DNA of 64,000 nucleotides from JALYXV01 sp963733505 (GTDB lineage: Bacteria; Actinomycetota; Acidimicrobiia; Acidimicrobiales; Palsa-688), in NCBI GenBank assembly GCA_963733505.1, contig CAVTDW010000002.1, positions 94,145 to 158,144 of the forward strand, in the 5' to 3' direction. Both the position numbers and the translations under genes were made by a program. Position 1 is the first letter of the stretch; each line of letters opens with the position of its first letter. Below, piece by piece: positions 8,851-17,603 of this stretch. Under the pieces are notes generated by a model. The model ran no database searches, had not been told where the DNA came from, and was given only the letters and a program-made list of their open reading frames with translations.

Positions 8851-9660
8851 CTACACCCCGGTGCCGGCCGTCACCGCGTCGGTGTCGGTCTGGAACGCCC
8901 CGTCGGGTGTGCCCGTGGCCGACTTGTTGCTGAGTACGGCCAACAAGGCGACGTGGCGGGCTTCGGTTGCGCCCACGCTGGCCACGGCGGTGTTGAACTT
9001 CACGTTGTCGAACATCCCGATGTCCGCCTGGTAGGTCGCCGACGCCAAGTGCTCGAGGTCGTAGGCCAAAACGACCACATCGGCTTCGGTCTTGAGCGCC
9101 GCCAGCCGCGGCTGGACGACCTGCTGCATCAGCACCGGGTTGGGGTCGACGAAGGCGGTACCGCCGGCCGTGCGCGTCGAGCGCTGGAACAGGTCCCCGT
9201 GCTGGTTGTGCTGGCTCTGGAACAGCTTGATCAGATCGAGTGTCGCGGGCGTCTTCACCAGCCCACTCTTGATCGCCGAGGCGTACACCGCCACCGCCAG
9301 CGCCTCGATGGAACTGGCGGTTCGCAGTATGGCCACGTCCTTGGCCGTGCCTTGGGCGACGGTCACCGCCGTGGTCGGGGGCACGACCGACACTGACGGC
9401 GTGGCCCCCTTGCAGGCGGCGAAGATCGCCGAGCTGGCAACCGCGACCCCGCCGAACATGAGCACCCGCCGCCGGCTCATGGGGCCCAGGATGAGATCGG
9501 CCAGCGTGGCGTCGCCAGCCCCGCCAGCCCCGCCAGCCGCGCCGCCGGCGCCGTCGTCGACGAGGCGATCGAGGGTCAACCGGTCCTGTTTCATGGCCGC
9601 CTGGTGGGCGGCCTCGATGTCCCGGGCCTCCCGGCGGATGAAGTCGTGCGAGATGTCCAT
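8851..9660 (-). CDS. Exported ferritin-like domain protein with a Tat-type signal
   Basis: Starting at the ATG at 9660 (preceded by AGGAG), the protein has a long basic N-terminal region, a Gly/Ala-rich stretch, then SRRRVLMFGGVAVASSAIFAAC. That looks like a twin-arginine signal with a lipobox cysteine. The mature part (residues 95-255) is a ferritin-like helical bundle with E and H pairs (SSIEALAVAVYASAI, SQHNQHGDLF, DLEHLASATYQ, GATEARHVALL). This is the family of Tat-exported ferritin-like proteins common in actinobacteria; metal binding and enzymatic role are unproven. It is the second of two related genes in the same operon (44 bases from the first). Confidence 0.78.
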   Translation of the reverse strand: MDISHDFIRREARDIEAAHQAAMKQDRLTLDRLVDDGAGGAAGGAGGAGDATLADLILGPMSRRRVLMFGGVAVASSAIFAACKGATPSVSVVPPTTAVTVAQGTAKDVAILRTASSIEALAVAVYASAIKSGLVKTPATLDLIKLFQSQHNQHGDLFQRSTRTAGGTAFVDPNPVLMQQVVQPRLAALKTEADVVVLAYDLEHLASATYQADIGMFDNVKFNTAVASVGATEARHVALLAVLSNKSATGTPDGAFQTDTDAVTAGTGV

Positions 9661-9704
9661 GTCCACTCCTGTCGATCTGATCCGTCGCCGTCTCTCGGTC
9701 GCCA

Positions 9705-10439
9705 TCAGCTGGCCACCGGGAACTTGGACGGCTGTATGGCCGAGTCCTGTGTCTGGAATGGGGGGAGGAACCCGACGTCGGTCTTCGGATCCTTGCCCAG
9801 CACGAAACCGAGCACCGCGGCGTGCTGGGCTTCGACCGGCATGATGGAGGCCGTGGCCGCTAGGGCCTGGGCGCTCGTCAGGGCGCCAATGGCGAACAGG
9901 TACGTGGCGGCGGCGGCGTTCTCGGTTGCGAAAGCCACTTCGAGGACGGCGTTCTCGTCCGCCGCGGCCCGGATCTGGTCACCTACCGCCTGGACCAACC
10001 CGGGGTTGGCCTTGGCCGTCGCGGCGTCGCCCGCGAAGGCGCCGAAGGCCTTGGCGTGGTCCAGGTGGTGGCCCGCGAAGGCGGTCGCGGCCGCCAGCAC
10101 CGTCGGGGTGCGCACCTTCCCGCTCTGCGCCGCCGCGGTGTAGGCGGCCACCGCCGCCAGTTCCACGCTCTCGGCGAATTTGGCAATCGTCGGGTCATCG
10201 AGCGTCTGGGCCGAGGCGGAGGCGAGCAGACCCCCGAAGGGGACCACGGCGCCGCCGATCACCAGCGCCAAACCCTTGGCCGCCGTGCCGAGCAACCGGC
10301 GCCGTGTTCCCACCTGCAACCGGGCCGCGGCGCCGGTGTGCAGGGCGGCGACGTCGTCGCGGATCGTCCGCATTCCCTCCCGGTGAAGGTCGTCAACCTC
10401 TCGCACCATTTGGCGCAAGCTGCGTTCGCTGATCTCCAT
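9705..10439 (-). CDS. Exported ferritin-like domain protein
   Basis: A 244-residue paralogue of the downstream gene. After an N-terminal helix (MEISERSLRQMVREVDDLHREG) it has a GTRRRLLG motif and a hydrophobic stretch (LALVIGGAVVPFGGLLA), consistent with a Tat-like or membrane-anchoring signal. The ferritin-like bundle follows: FAESVELAAVAAYTAA, FAGHHLDHAKAF, FATENAAAATYLFAIGAL and MPVEAQHAAVLGF. Glutamate and histidine pairs sit at matching places in both paralogues. The ATG at 10439 follows AGGAGAC. It probably heads a two-gene operon convergent with the sigma/anti-sigma genes; function unknown. Confidence 0.75.
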   Translation of the reverse strand: MEISERSLRQMVREVDDLHREGMRTIRDDVAALHTGAAARLQVGTRRRLLGTAAKGLALVIGGAVVPFGGLLASASAQTLDDPTIAKFAESVELAAVAAYTAAAQSGKVRTPTVLAAATAFAGHHLDHAKAFGAFAGDAATAKANPGLVQAVGDQIRAAADENAVLEVAFATENAAAATYLFAIGALTSAQALAATASIMPVEAQHAAVLGFVLGKDPKTDVGFLPPFQTQDSAIQPSKFPVAS

Positions 10440-10495
10440 GTATTCGGTGTCTCCTGGTCGGTGTTCGTGAACAGATCTGGGAAAAAGCGCCGTTC

Positions 10496-11359
10496 CTACC
10501 GCTGCGAGCCCTGCGGGAGCGAGGAGCCCGTGGCCCGCTGGAGGTCGCGTACCTCGCGGTAGCCAATCAATGTCACTCCCGCCCGATCGGCGAGGGCCCG
10601 GAGGGACTGCCCGACGGTCACGACATCGTGGTCGTCGACGAGCGATGCCCAGTCGGGCGCCAAGGCCCGGAGCTCGGCGGTGTCGACCGCCGGGCGCAGC
10701 ACCACCTCGGTGACCCCGGGGCTCATATCGCCCAGCAAACGGTCCAGCGCCACCCGGCCGGTCCGGTTGCGGCTGCGGATCAGGTGGTCGGGCGCGAAGA
10801 CTCCCTCCTCCGCCGCCAGTCGCCGGAACGGGAAGCCGACCGACCGCTCGGCTGACGCCGCCGACAATCGCAACGGCAGCCGGAACTCGGCGGCCAGCTC
10901 CAGCGCCACGTCGAAGAACTCGGGCCGGTATTCGAGCGCCCCGAGATGCGAGCTCAGGTGACTGACGTCGAAGCCCCACAGGATGGCCCGCTCGATCTGG
11001 GCCCGGCACTCGCGGCGTACCTCGTCCATGTCGGCGTGGTCCCAGAGGTCGTCGATCGTGCGGGGAAAGCCGCCGTCGCCATCGAGCAACGACGGCGCCT
11101 GGGTGATGGGGCCCCATCGGTACAGGTCGTATTCGGCGTTGAGGGTGAGGTGGACGCCGACGTCTTCGCCGCGGTAGCTGGCGGCAGCCTCGCGAGCCCA
11201 GGGGCAGGGCACCATCAATCCCGCCGTGGTTGCCATCCCGCCCCGCAGGGCGTCATAGACCCCGACGTTGGACGCGTGGCTGAGGCCAAGGTCGTCGCAG
11301 GCCACAATCAGCAGTTGGGCTCCGGGTCGGAAGCTCAGCGCCTCGGCAAGCGACGTCAC
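10496..11359 (-). CDS. YdjC/ChbG-type carbohydrate deacetylase
   Basis: A 287-residue protein of the YdjC/ChbG (HpnK-like) superfamily, which removes N-acetyl groups from sugars using a divalent metal. Metal ligands are visible as CDDLGLSHA (the DD pair near residue 22), GVHLTLNAEYD near residue 69 and SHLSSHLGALE near residue 133. The C-terminal part VTEVVLRPAVD matches the expected HPG-like site only loosely. A GTG start at 11359 gives normal family length. The substrate is unknown. It sits 56 bases upstream of the ferritin-like gene on the same strand. Confidence 0.8.
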   Translation of the reverse strand: MTSLAEALSFRPGAQLLIVACDDLGLSHASNVGVYDALRGGMATTAGLMVPCPWAREAAASYRGEDVGVHLTLNAEYDLYRWGPITQAPSLLDGDGGFPRTIDDLWDHADMDEVRRECRAQIERAILWGFDVSHLSSHLGALEYRPEFFDVALELAAEFRLPLRLSAASAERSVGFPFRRLAAEEGVFAPDHLIRSRNRTGRVALDRLLGDMSPGVTEVVLRPAVDTAELRALAPDWASLVDDHDVVTVGQSLRALADRAGVTLIGYREVRDLQRATGSSLPQGSQR

Positions 11360-11455
11360 GGGGTCGAACCGTAGTGGCCGGTGGCTAGGTGGCCGCCAGT
11401 CCGGGTCCTGGCCATGGCTGGGGCACGCGCCCGCAACGCCGGACTCAGGGGCCGG

Positions 11456-11719
11456 TCAGCGCCGGGAGCGACCGCTCAACGCCTCCAGGACGAACAAAAG
11501 CAGTGATGCGCCCGCGATGGCGATGAGCAGCCCGACCCAGGTGAAGGACTGGAAGCTGACCTGCTTCACCCCGGCCGCCCGGGCCAACCCGCCGCCCACC
11601 AGCGCCCCAAGGATGCCGACCACGATCCGGGTGATGCATCCGCTGGCCCGCCGGCCGGTGACCATCCCCGCGACCGTGCCGGCGACAAACCCAAACACGA
11701 TCCAGGTAAAAACACCCAC
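11456..11719 (-). CDS. GlsB/YeaQ/YmgE-type small membrane protein
   Basis: An 87-residue protein with three hydrophobic segments: FTWIVFGFVAGTVAGMVTG, ITRIVVGILGALVGGGLA and FTWVGLLIAIAGASLLLFVLEAL. The G-x-x-A-G and GALVGG patterns are those of the YeaQ/YmgE (transglycosylase-associated) family of inner-membrane proteins, often stress-linked but without a known activity. Length is normal. It is followed on the same strand by the YdjC-type gene about 100 bases on. Confidence 0.85.
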   Translation of the reverse strand: MGVFTWIVFGFVAGTVAGMVTGRRASGCITRIVVGILGALVGGGLARAAGVKQVSFQSFTWVGLLIAIAGASLLLFVLEALSGRSRR

Positions 11720-11780
11720 GGCCGCAACCCTACCGCCGTCCCGTCCCGACGCCGGGCCAACGTCGGGCGCCGATCGGGCG

Positions 11781-11930
11781 TCATCGGTCGCCTACCGGGG
11801 CGAGGGGCGGGGTGGACCGGCGGAGGATGTCCCGCGCTTCGGAGATACCCCGGCGCCCGAGCTCCTTGGTGCGCTCGTCGAGTCGCCATTCGAACTGGGT
11901 GGGGTTGATGAGGGCGAGCTGTCGTGCCAT
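11781..11930 (-). CDS. Small actinobacterial protein of unknown function
   Basis: A 49-residue protein from the ATG at 11930. The core FEWRLDERTKELGRRGISEARDIL resembles small proteins found widely in high-GC actinobacteria, with the R-L-D-x-x-T-K-E-L-G-R-x-G-I pattern. The start codon lies 9 bases from the divergent glycosidase start at 11940, so the two probably share a promoter region. No function is known. Confidence 0.5.
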   Translation of the reverse strand: MARQLALINPTQFEWRLDERTKELGRRGISEARDILRRSTPPLAPVGDR

Positions 11931-11939
11931 GTCATAATC

Positions 11940-13253
11940 ATGAACGGGGGGTGTGACCGTTATTCCTTCCCGCCGACTCTCGGAGCACCCACACTGTCGA
12001 AAGCGAGAACTGGCGGATCTCCAGCTGGAGGTTCCGCCCGCAAACGTTTCGCCCAGCCGCCGAACGGCCACCGCCGGGGCCGGCTGGTGGCGATCGTCGG
12101 AATCCTGGTCGTACTACTTGTGCCCGTGACGTGGTCCTACGGACATGCCCTGGGGGCGGCCGGGAATACCGCGGTCAGCGTTCGCAGCGTCGAGTGGTTG
12201 AAGGACCACCACTTCACCTGGCTGGTCAACGACGTCGAGAACTTCTGGTACACCCACCACAAGCCCAAGAAGGGCGGCGCGCCCACTGGCGGTCTGGCCG
12301 CCGCGATGCGCGCCGGCGCCACGTCCACCACCTCGACGTCGACCACCCTCGATCCCGGGCTGGCGCCCGCGCCGACCGGACCGGACCTGGCAACCGCCGC
12401 GTTCACCGGCCGGGCCTTGCCGCCACCGCGGCCGATGCGCTCCATTGCCGCCAATCCCCTCCCCGGGGAGGGTGACTGGTCGTCGCTCGGACAACTGGTG
12501 GCAGGTAAGCCGGCCATGTACGCCACCTACGTCCGACCCGACGCGGTGTACACCAGCCTGGTCACGGGCGTGGCGTGGATCGACCCGAACCTGGTCAAGT
12601 TCGACCTGTTCGCGGGGGTGCAAGAACCGGGCGGTCGTGACTGGCACCACCAGGCCCCCATGGGTCCAGGCGACCGGGCCAATCTGGTCGCAGCCTTCAA
12701 CTCCGGATTCAAACTGAAGGATTCCGAAGGGGGCTACTACGCCGACGGCAGATCGGTCAGGGCACTGCGCGACGGAGCCGCCACCTTGGCCATCAACCCC
12801 GCCGGGGTGCCTGCGGTCGGACAGTGGGGCCGCGACCTGACGATGGGACCGTCGGTGGCCTTCGCCCGCCAGAACCTGTCACTGGTCGTCGACAATGGCC
12901 AGCCGGTGCCGGGGCTCGATACCGACAGCAACTACAAATGGGGCGCCACGCTCGGCAACAAGGTGCTGGTGTGGCGCTCCGGCGTCGGTGTGACCTCGAA
13001 CGGGGCGCTCGTCTACGTGGCGGGCAACAGTCTCTCCATCTCCATGCTGGCCAGCGTGTTGTCGCGCGCCGGGGCGGTGAGGGCCATGGAGCTGGACATC
13101 AACTCGGCGTGGGTCGACTTCGTGAGCTACGGCCCGGCGATGCCTTCGCCGGCGATGCCCGATACCAAGCTCCTGCCCGACATGTCCGGTGGGACCTCGA
13201 GATATCTGGGCGACAACTCCCGGGATTTCGTGGCGGTATTCCGTCGGGCCTAG
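11940..13253 (+). CDS. Phosphodiester glycosidase family protein (NAGPA-like domain), membrane-anchored
   Basis: The protein has a basic N-terminus, one membrane helix (RLVAIVGILVVLLVPVTWSYG, residues 46-66), then a Thr/Ser/Pro-rich linker and a C-terminal NAGPA/DUF2233-like domain (residues 180-430). Conserved parts include AAFNSGFKLKDSEGGYYADG, ATLAINPAG, GRDLTMG, VDNGQPVPG and ELDINSAWVDFVSY. Such domains cleave phosphodiester-linked sugars or take part in exopolysaccharide turnover. The start is taken at the ATG at 11940; a later start nearer the helix is possible. The substrate is unknown. Confidence 0.75.
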   Translation: MNGGCDRYSFPPTLGAPTLSKARTGGSPAGGSARKRFAQPPNGHRRGRLVAIVGILVVLLVPVTWSYGHALGAAGNTAVSVRSVEWLKDHHFTWLVNDVENFWYTHHKPKKGGAPTGGLAAAMRAGATSTTSTSTTLDPGLAPAPTGPDLATAAFTGRALPPPRPMRSIAANPLPGEGDWSSLGQLVAGKPAMYATYVRPDAVYTSLVTGVAWIDPNLVKFDLFAGVQEPGGRDWHHQAPMGPGDRANLVAAFNSGFKLKDSEGGYYADGRSVRALRDGAATLAINPAGVPAVGQWGRDLTMGPSVAFARQNLSLVVDNGQPVPGLDTDSNYKWGATLGNKVLVWRSGVGVTSNGALVYVAGNSLSISMLASVLSRAGAVRAMELDINSAWVDFVSYGPAMPSPAMPDTKLLPDMSGGTSRYLGDNSRDFVAVFRRA

Positions 13254-13294
13254 GTGCCGTCGCCAGACTGCCGGCGCAAGGCAGCGACGGGGCG

Positions 13295-13588
13295 TCAGAG
13301 CAGTCGCAGCTGCTCGGTGCGCGACGCCCGGACGGCGAGCGGTTCCCAGGTCGCACCGCCGCGCGGTCCGGTACAGCGCACCTCGATCAACTCGACGGGC
13401 ATGGCACGCGCCGCGCCTCGCCGGTCGGTGAGGCCGACGCTGCCGTCACGCTCGCGCCGGGTGACGTGGGCCTCCTGCCACCGACTGCTGCTGTCCCGGC
13501 GGAACCGTACCTGTTCTCCCGGGCACAGCCCGAGGATTGTCAGGCCAACGGGGCGGTCATCGGTCTTCGCCTGGGTCCGCCGCTTCAT
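13295..13588 (-). CDS. Small basic protein of unknown function
   Basis: A 97-residue protein from the ATG at 13588. The body reads CPGEQVRFRRDSSSRWQE, then a beta-rich middle and a C-terminal GPRGGATWEPLAVRASRTEQ. It has no signal peptide or membrane helix and no motif that I can assign. The coding-like composition and the isolated position between two larger genes support it as real. It lies 56 bases downstream of the protein kinase on the same strand. Confidence 0.5.
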   Translation of the reverse strand: MKRRTQAKTDDRPVGLTILGLCPGEQVRFRRDSSSRWQEAHVTRRERDGSVGLTDRRGAARAMPVELIEVRCTGPRGGATWEPLAVRASRTEQLRLL

Positions 13589-13644
13589 CGGGTCCGATTT
13601 TAGAGAATCCGTTGGGCCGCATGGTGGCTTCTGGCGGCGCGTGG

Positions 13645-15102
13645 TTACCAGGAGCCGCTGCTCACCAGGCGGAAGTCCGCGGCCGATTGGCCAAACACCG
13701 CGCTCACCTGAATGGTCACCGCGCTGGAGCCGGACTCGAAGCAGGCGGGTTTGGACGCGGTCGCAGTGGCCGGTTCGAGATTGGTGCTGGTGGCCGACGC
13801 CAGGACCTTGCCGTCGCGGATGACTTCCACCTTGTCGGTCGTCCCTGGGGGCGCCGTGATCGTCACCCGGAACTTGGTCAGGCACAGGTTGAGCAGGCTT
13901 TCGGAGACCTGGGCCGTGAAGGTGTCAACGGCGCTGGCGGGAACCAGGTTGGCCCGAAGGGGCTGGCCGCCCTGCAGGACCTGGCCTGGCTGGTAGTCGG
14001 AAGCAGCCTCGCAGCCGTTGGCCAAGATGGTGTCGAAATCCGCTCGTCCCGAGAGGCAATTGCTCCCGTCGGTCCCCGACGCGGGTGACGTCTGGCCACA
14101 GGGCAAGTACAGCAGCGGTGTGCACGCGGTCGTCGATGGCCCCGCGGCCGGCGCCGCTGTCGGGGGCGGCGAGGCCCGCGTTGCGGTCGTTGCCGGACCT
14201 GGTTTGAAGAGGGCCACGCCGATGACCACCACGGCCGCGAGCGCCACGACGATCGCGGCCACGACGGCCACCCTTTTCCCCCGTTTGCCTTCGTCGTGAA
14301 CGGTCCGAGGGGACAAATCGACCTTCGTGCCGTTGGGCCCCCCCGAGGCGGCTGCGGCGCTCGGGCGGCGCTCGGGTCGAGGGTCGAGCATGGCGCCAAG
14401 GGAGCGCCGGAGGTCCTCCGGCAAGGCTCGGGGTAGGGCGTCGACCTGGCCGTGGGCGGCCCGGCTCATCAGCGCCATCGGTTCGCCCTCGCCGTAGGGG
14501 CCCCGGCCGGTGAGGGCATAGGCGAGCGTGGCGCCGAGTGAGAAGACGTCGCTGGCGGCGGTGGCGGGCCGGCCGGCCGCCTGTTCCGGGGCGATGAACT
14601 CCGGGGTGCCGACGACGGAGCCGACCACGGTGAGTCCGGGAGTGAACTGGCGGGTGATGGCCACGCCGAAGTCGGCCAGCGCCGGGTGACCTTCGGCATC
14701 GAAGAGCACGTTGGCGGGCTTGATGTCGCGGTGCACCACACCCTGGCGGTGGGCCGTTGCCAGGGCGTCGAGCAGGGCCCGGCCGATGGCGATGACCTCC
14801 GAGGGCGGGAGGGTTCCGCGTTGGCAGACCCGGTCGGCCAGGCTGCCGACCATGCGCGGCATGACGAGGACCACGTCGGCGCCGTCGTCCTCGACCGCGA
14901 GCAGCGGCACGATCCCGGGGTGGTCGAGGCTGGCAAGGATCTCGGCCTCCCGGCGAATGCGGTGCCGGGCCATGGCGATCTGCTGGGCCGAGCCACCGAG
15001 GGAGACCCGTTTTCTCGCCAGCTGGCGGCCCTGGTCGTCCACGGCCAGCTCGACTACGGCCATCCCGCCGCGGCCGAGGAGCCCCACCACCGTGTAGGTC
15101 AT
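13645..15102 (-). CDS. Membrane Ser/Thr protein kinase
   Basis: A 485-residue Hanks-type kinase. Residues 1-265 hold the catalytic domain: the glycine loop LGRGGMA, K31 in LARKRVSL, the catalytic loop HRDIKPANV (D126) and ADFGVA (DFG). A membrane helix follows (VAVVAAIVVALAAVVVIGVALF, near 283-304). The extracellular part begins Pro/Thr-rich and contains four or more cysteines (TACTPLLYLPCGQTSP, NCLSGRADF, NGCEAAS, NLCLTKF), suggesting a disulfide-stabilised sensor domain. No PASTA repeats are seen. Targets are unknown. It stands alone upstream of the small basic gene. Confidence 0.9.
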   Translation of the reverse strand: MTYTVVGLLGRGGMAVVELAVDDQGRQLARKRVSLGGSAQQIAMARHRIRREAEILASLDHPGIVPLLAVEDDGADVVLVMPRMVGSLADRVCQRGTLPPSEVIAIGRALLDALATAHRQGVVHRDIKPANVLFDAEGHPALADFGVAITRQFTPGLTVVGSVVGTPEFIAPEQAAGRPATAASDVFSLGATLAYALTGRGPYGEGEPMALMSRAAHGQVDALPRALPEDLRRSLGAMLDPRPERRPSAAAASGGPNGTKVDLSPRTVHDEGKRGKRVAVVAAIVVALAAVVVIGVALFKPGPATTATRASPPPTAAPAAGPSTTACTPLLYLPCGQTSPASGTDGSNCLSGRADFDTILANGCEAASDYQPGQVLQGGQPLRANLVPASAVDTFTAQVSESLLNLCLTKFRVTITAPPGTTDKVEVIRDGKVLASATSTNLEPATATASKPACFESGSSAVTIQVSAVFGQSAADFRLVSSGSW

Positions 15103-15161
15103 CGCGCCGTCATGGTAGGCGCCTTACCTGGTGTTCCCGGGGCAGGTGGGCGGGTCTTGGC

Positions 15162-15773
15162 TCAGCGGGGGACGATCGTCTGTTTGAACTCGTTGAGGTC
15201 GTCCCAGCCCCCGGTCAGCTCGACGACGCGCTGCACGGTCGTCACTGCGAGGTCTTGGTCGCCGGCGGGGCGGCTGAGCAAGCGGACGAAGACCGCCCGG
15301 CCGCCGGCAATGAAGGTCGGCACGCCGAATACGTCGTGCTCGGCGACCGCCGCTTCGTGTTGCTTGCGGAACGATTCGAGCGGCCAGCCCTCGTCGATGG
15401 CGGCAAGAACGGTCGCCCCGTCCACGCCGCATTCGTCCAGCACGCTCTGGAGAACGTCGCGGCGGCGCAGGTCACGGCTGTGGTCGTGGCGGGCCGAAAA
15501 GAGTGCCTGATGCGTGGTGAGAAACTTCTCGGGGAAGCGGTCCCGGACGACGACGCCGGCGGCGGTGGCCAGCAGGCCCGGGTAGCGGTCAGGCTCGTCC
15601 CAGACCGGCGGTTCACCGTCGGCGACGTGGGGCTGGTCGAGGTTGAAAGGGATGAACGTGACGTCCCAGGGAGCGCCCGCGAGGAGGCCCGCGACGACGT
15701 GCTCGTGGGCGTTGCGGGCGTAAGGGCAGCGGTAGTCCCAGGTGATGGCGAAGGTGAGCGGCGAAGGAGTCAC
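15162..15773 (-). CDS. DsbA-family (FrnE-like) thiol oxidoreductase
   Basis: The 203-residue protein has the DsbA/2-hydroxychromene-2-carboxylate isomerase fold. It begins with the strand FAITWDYRCPYARNAHEH, carrying one cysteine (C-P-Y-A) rather than a C-x-x-C pair. It ends with the typical VFGVPTFIAGGRAVFVR cis-proline loop. The lone active-site cysteine and the helical insert place it near the FrnE/HCCA-isomerase group. Substrate and redox partner are unknown; a role with mycothiol is conceivable but unproven. It is followed at 8 bases by the PAP2 gene end. Confidence 0.78.
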   Translation of the reverse strand: MTPSPLTFAITWDYRCPYARNAHEHVVAGLLAGAPWDVTFIPFNLDQPHVADGEPPVWDEPDRYPGLLATAAGVVVRDRFPEKFLTTHQALFSARHDHSRDLRRRDVLQSVLDECGVDGATVLAAIDEGWPLESFRKQHEAAVAEHDVFGVPTFIAGGRAVFVRLLSRPAGDQDLAVTTVQRVVELTGGWDDLNEFKQTIVPR

Positions 15774-15780
15774 GGATTGG

Positions 15781-16500
15781 TCAACCCTCGGTCGTCGGCG
15801 TCGATTCCCCGGGGCTGTGGCTGTGGCTGGGGTTGGGGTGCGGGGTCGCCGGGATCGCCGGGATCGCCGGGATCGCCGGAGGGGGGAGGGGGACCAGCCG
15901 CTTGAACGCCTTACCGAGGAGAACGCCGATGACGATGCCGCCGAACACGTCGGAGGCGTAGTGCGCCCGCACGTGGACCCGACTCCAGGCGACGACGCTG
16001 GCGAGGGCGTAATAGAACGGTCGCATCACCGGATCGCCATCGCTCAACAAGGCGGCGGCGCAGAAGGCCGAGGTGGCGTGCCCGCTGGGAAAGCTGCTGG
16101 TCCGGGGGGTCCGTAGGGGATGGGGACGGGTGCCTCTGGGGGCGGGTCGCTGGCGCCGGAACACCCATTTGACGGGTCCGTTGACCAGCGCCGATTCGAT
16201 GGCGACGGCCGCCGCGGCCCGGACCGTCGCCCGCCACGCGTCCTCCGAGCGCAGGCCGCGGACCACGGCCAGAATCAGCCAGATGACCCCATGGTCACCG
16301 ACGGCTGACGCGGCGTAGAAGACCCGATCGACGACCGGATTGCCCCTGACCCGTTCCTGGACGCTCGAATCCACCCATCGGTCGAAGCGGCTGACCGGTC
16401 CCAGCTTGACCAGCGCCTCGTACACCGGCGCGTGGCCGGGAGCAACGAGGACCGGCGGCGCCGCTCGTCGGAGTGCCTCGGATCGGCGCGAGCGGCTCAC
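15781..16500 (-). CDS. PAP2-family phosphatase
   Basis: A 239-residue membrane phosphatase with the three PAP2 motifs: KWVFRRQRP, the FPSGHATSAF segment, and SRVHVRAHYASDVFGG. These enzymes remove phosphate from phosphatidic acid or polyprenyl diphosphate. The GTG at 16500 overlaps the stop of the upstream nuclease by 4 bases (GTGA), so translation is coupled. The C-terminus has a 9-base repeat encoding IPA three times, then a His/Ser-rich tail, which looks like a recent expansion. Confidence 0.88.
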   Translation of the reverse strand: MSRSRRSEALRRAAPPVLVAPGHAPVYEALVKLGPVSRFDRWVDSSVQERVRGNPVVDRVFYAASAVGDHGVIWLILAVVRGLRSEDAWRATVRAAAAVAIESALVNGPVKWVFRRQRPAPRGTRPHPLRTPRTSSFPSGHATSAFCAAALLSDGDPVMRPFYYALASVVAWSRVHVRAHYASDVFGGIVIGVLLGKAFKRLVPLPPPAIPAIPAIPATPHPNPSHSHSPGESTPTTEG

Positions 16501-17522
16501 ACCCGAGCGGGGGCCGGTACGCACTGCGCACTGCTGACCGCGACGTCGACCGCAACCGCGGCCGCGCCGCTGCCGCTGGCGCTGCCCGCGAGCGTTGCCC
16601 GGTCCGGCGCAGCCGACGTGCCTGGCGCACACCCGTCCGCGATCGTGAGAGCCGCCGACGCGGCCGCCGCCTCGTCCAAGGCGCGGGCGGAGGCTTTTGC
16701 CTCCTCGTGGGCGGCGCTGCGGGCGATGACCGCCTCGGCGGCCGCGGCGGGATCGCCCCCGAGGGCCGGGCAGTACTCCTTGTAGGCGCAATACCCGCAG
16801 AGCCGCCCGGGCTTGGGCCGGAAATCGTCTCGCTCACATGCCAGCTCGATGGCCTTCCATACCGCGCTGGTCTGCTGGCGCAGGCCCCGGATCGACTGCT
16901 CGGAAGGCACCGTCGAGATGGCCAGCGGCTCGCGCAGATGCAACAACTGGACCCGGGCGGGCCGGCGACCCAGAACCTGCTCGCACAGGAAGGCGTAGAA
17001 GTGCACGCCTCCGAGTCGTGACTGCTCGTAGGCCTCGCCGGGCGCCCGGCCCGTCTTGTAGTCCGTGACGACGAACTCGCCCGCTTCATCCAGCTCCAGC
17101 CGGTCGATGATGCCACGAAGCGTGAGCGAACCGACCTGGACCGACAACAGCAACTCGGTGCCGACCACCAGCACCTTGTCGGGATCTTCGAGGCGGAAGT
17201 AGTTGCGCACCAGGGTCTCGGCGTCGGCCAGGAACTCGGCTTCGGTCTCCTCGCCCAGGTCCAATCCTTCGTATTCGTCGCTGCCCAAGACGTCGTCCCG
17301 GGCGCGTGCGAGCTTTTCCAGCGCCACCGGCAGGCTCCGCCGGCCCGCGGGCTCCTCCCACATGAGCAGCTGGAGGGCCCGATGAACCAGCGTGCCTTTG
17401 GCGGCGTGGGGCGACGGCGGTTCGGGCAGATGGTCGATCGCGCTGTACCGAAAGGCCAGCGCGCACTCCTTGAAGGACGCGACCTTCGACGGCGACAGGG
17501 AGGTGGGAAGCGCCAGACTCAT
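16497..17522 (-). CDS. PD-(D/E)XK nuclease, RecB/Cas4-like
   Basis: A 341-residue nuclease-like protein. Core motifs are SPSKVASFKECALAFRY (N-terminal), KGTLVHRALQLL with the active-site histidine, RGIIDRLELDEAGEFVVTDYKTG (I-D-R and D-Y-K, the D-x-K catalytic pair), and a C-terminal cysteine group CGYCAYKEYC that in relatives binds an iron-sulfur cluster with the N-terminal cysteine (FKECAL). This matches RecB-family exonuclease domains found in actinobacteria. About 70 Ala-rich residues follow the cysteine group. Its likely role is DNA repair or processing. No cas gene is near. Confidence 0.85.
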   Translation of the reverse strand: MSLALPTSLSPSKVASFKECALAFRYSAIDHLPEPPSPHAAKGTLVHRALQLLMWEEPAGRRSLPVALEKLARARDDVLGSDEYEGLDLGEETEAEFLADAETLVRNYFRLEDPDKVLVVGTELLLSVQVGSLTLRGIIDRLELDEAGEFVVTDYKTGRAPGEAYEQSRLGGVHFYAFLCEQVLGRRPARVQLLHLREPLAISTVPSEQSIRGLRQQTSAVWKAIELACERDDFRPKPGRLCGYCAYKEYCPALGGDPAAAAEAVIARSAAHEEAKASARALDEAAAASAALTIADGCAPGTSAAPDRATLAGSASGSGAAAVAVDVAVSSAQCVPAPARV

Positions 17523-17603
17523 CGGTCACAGGGTACCGAGGGCATGTGACGAGAATGCGGACCCAGAAGGCCGACCCAGCTCGCGGACCAGATGGCTTCC
17601 CGG

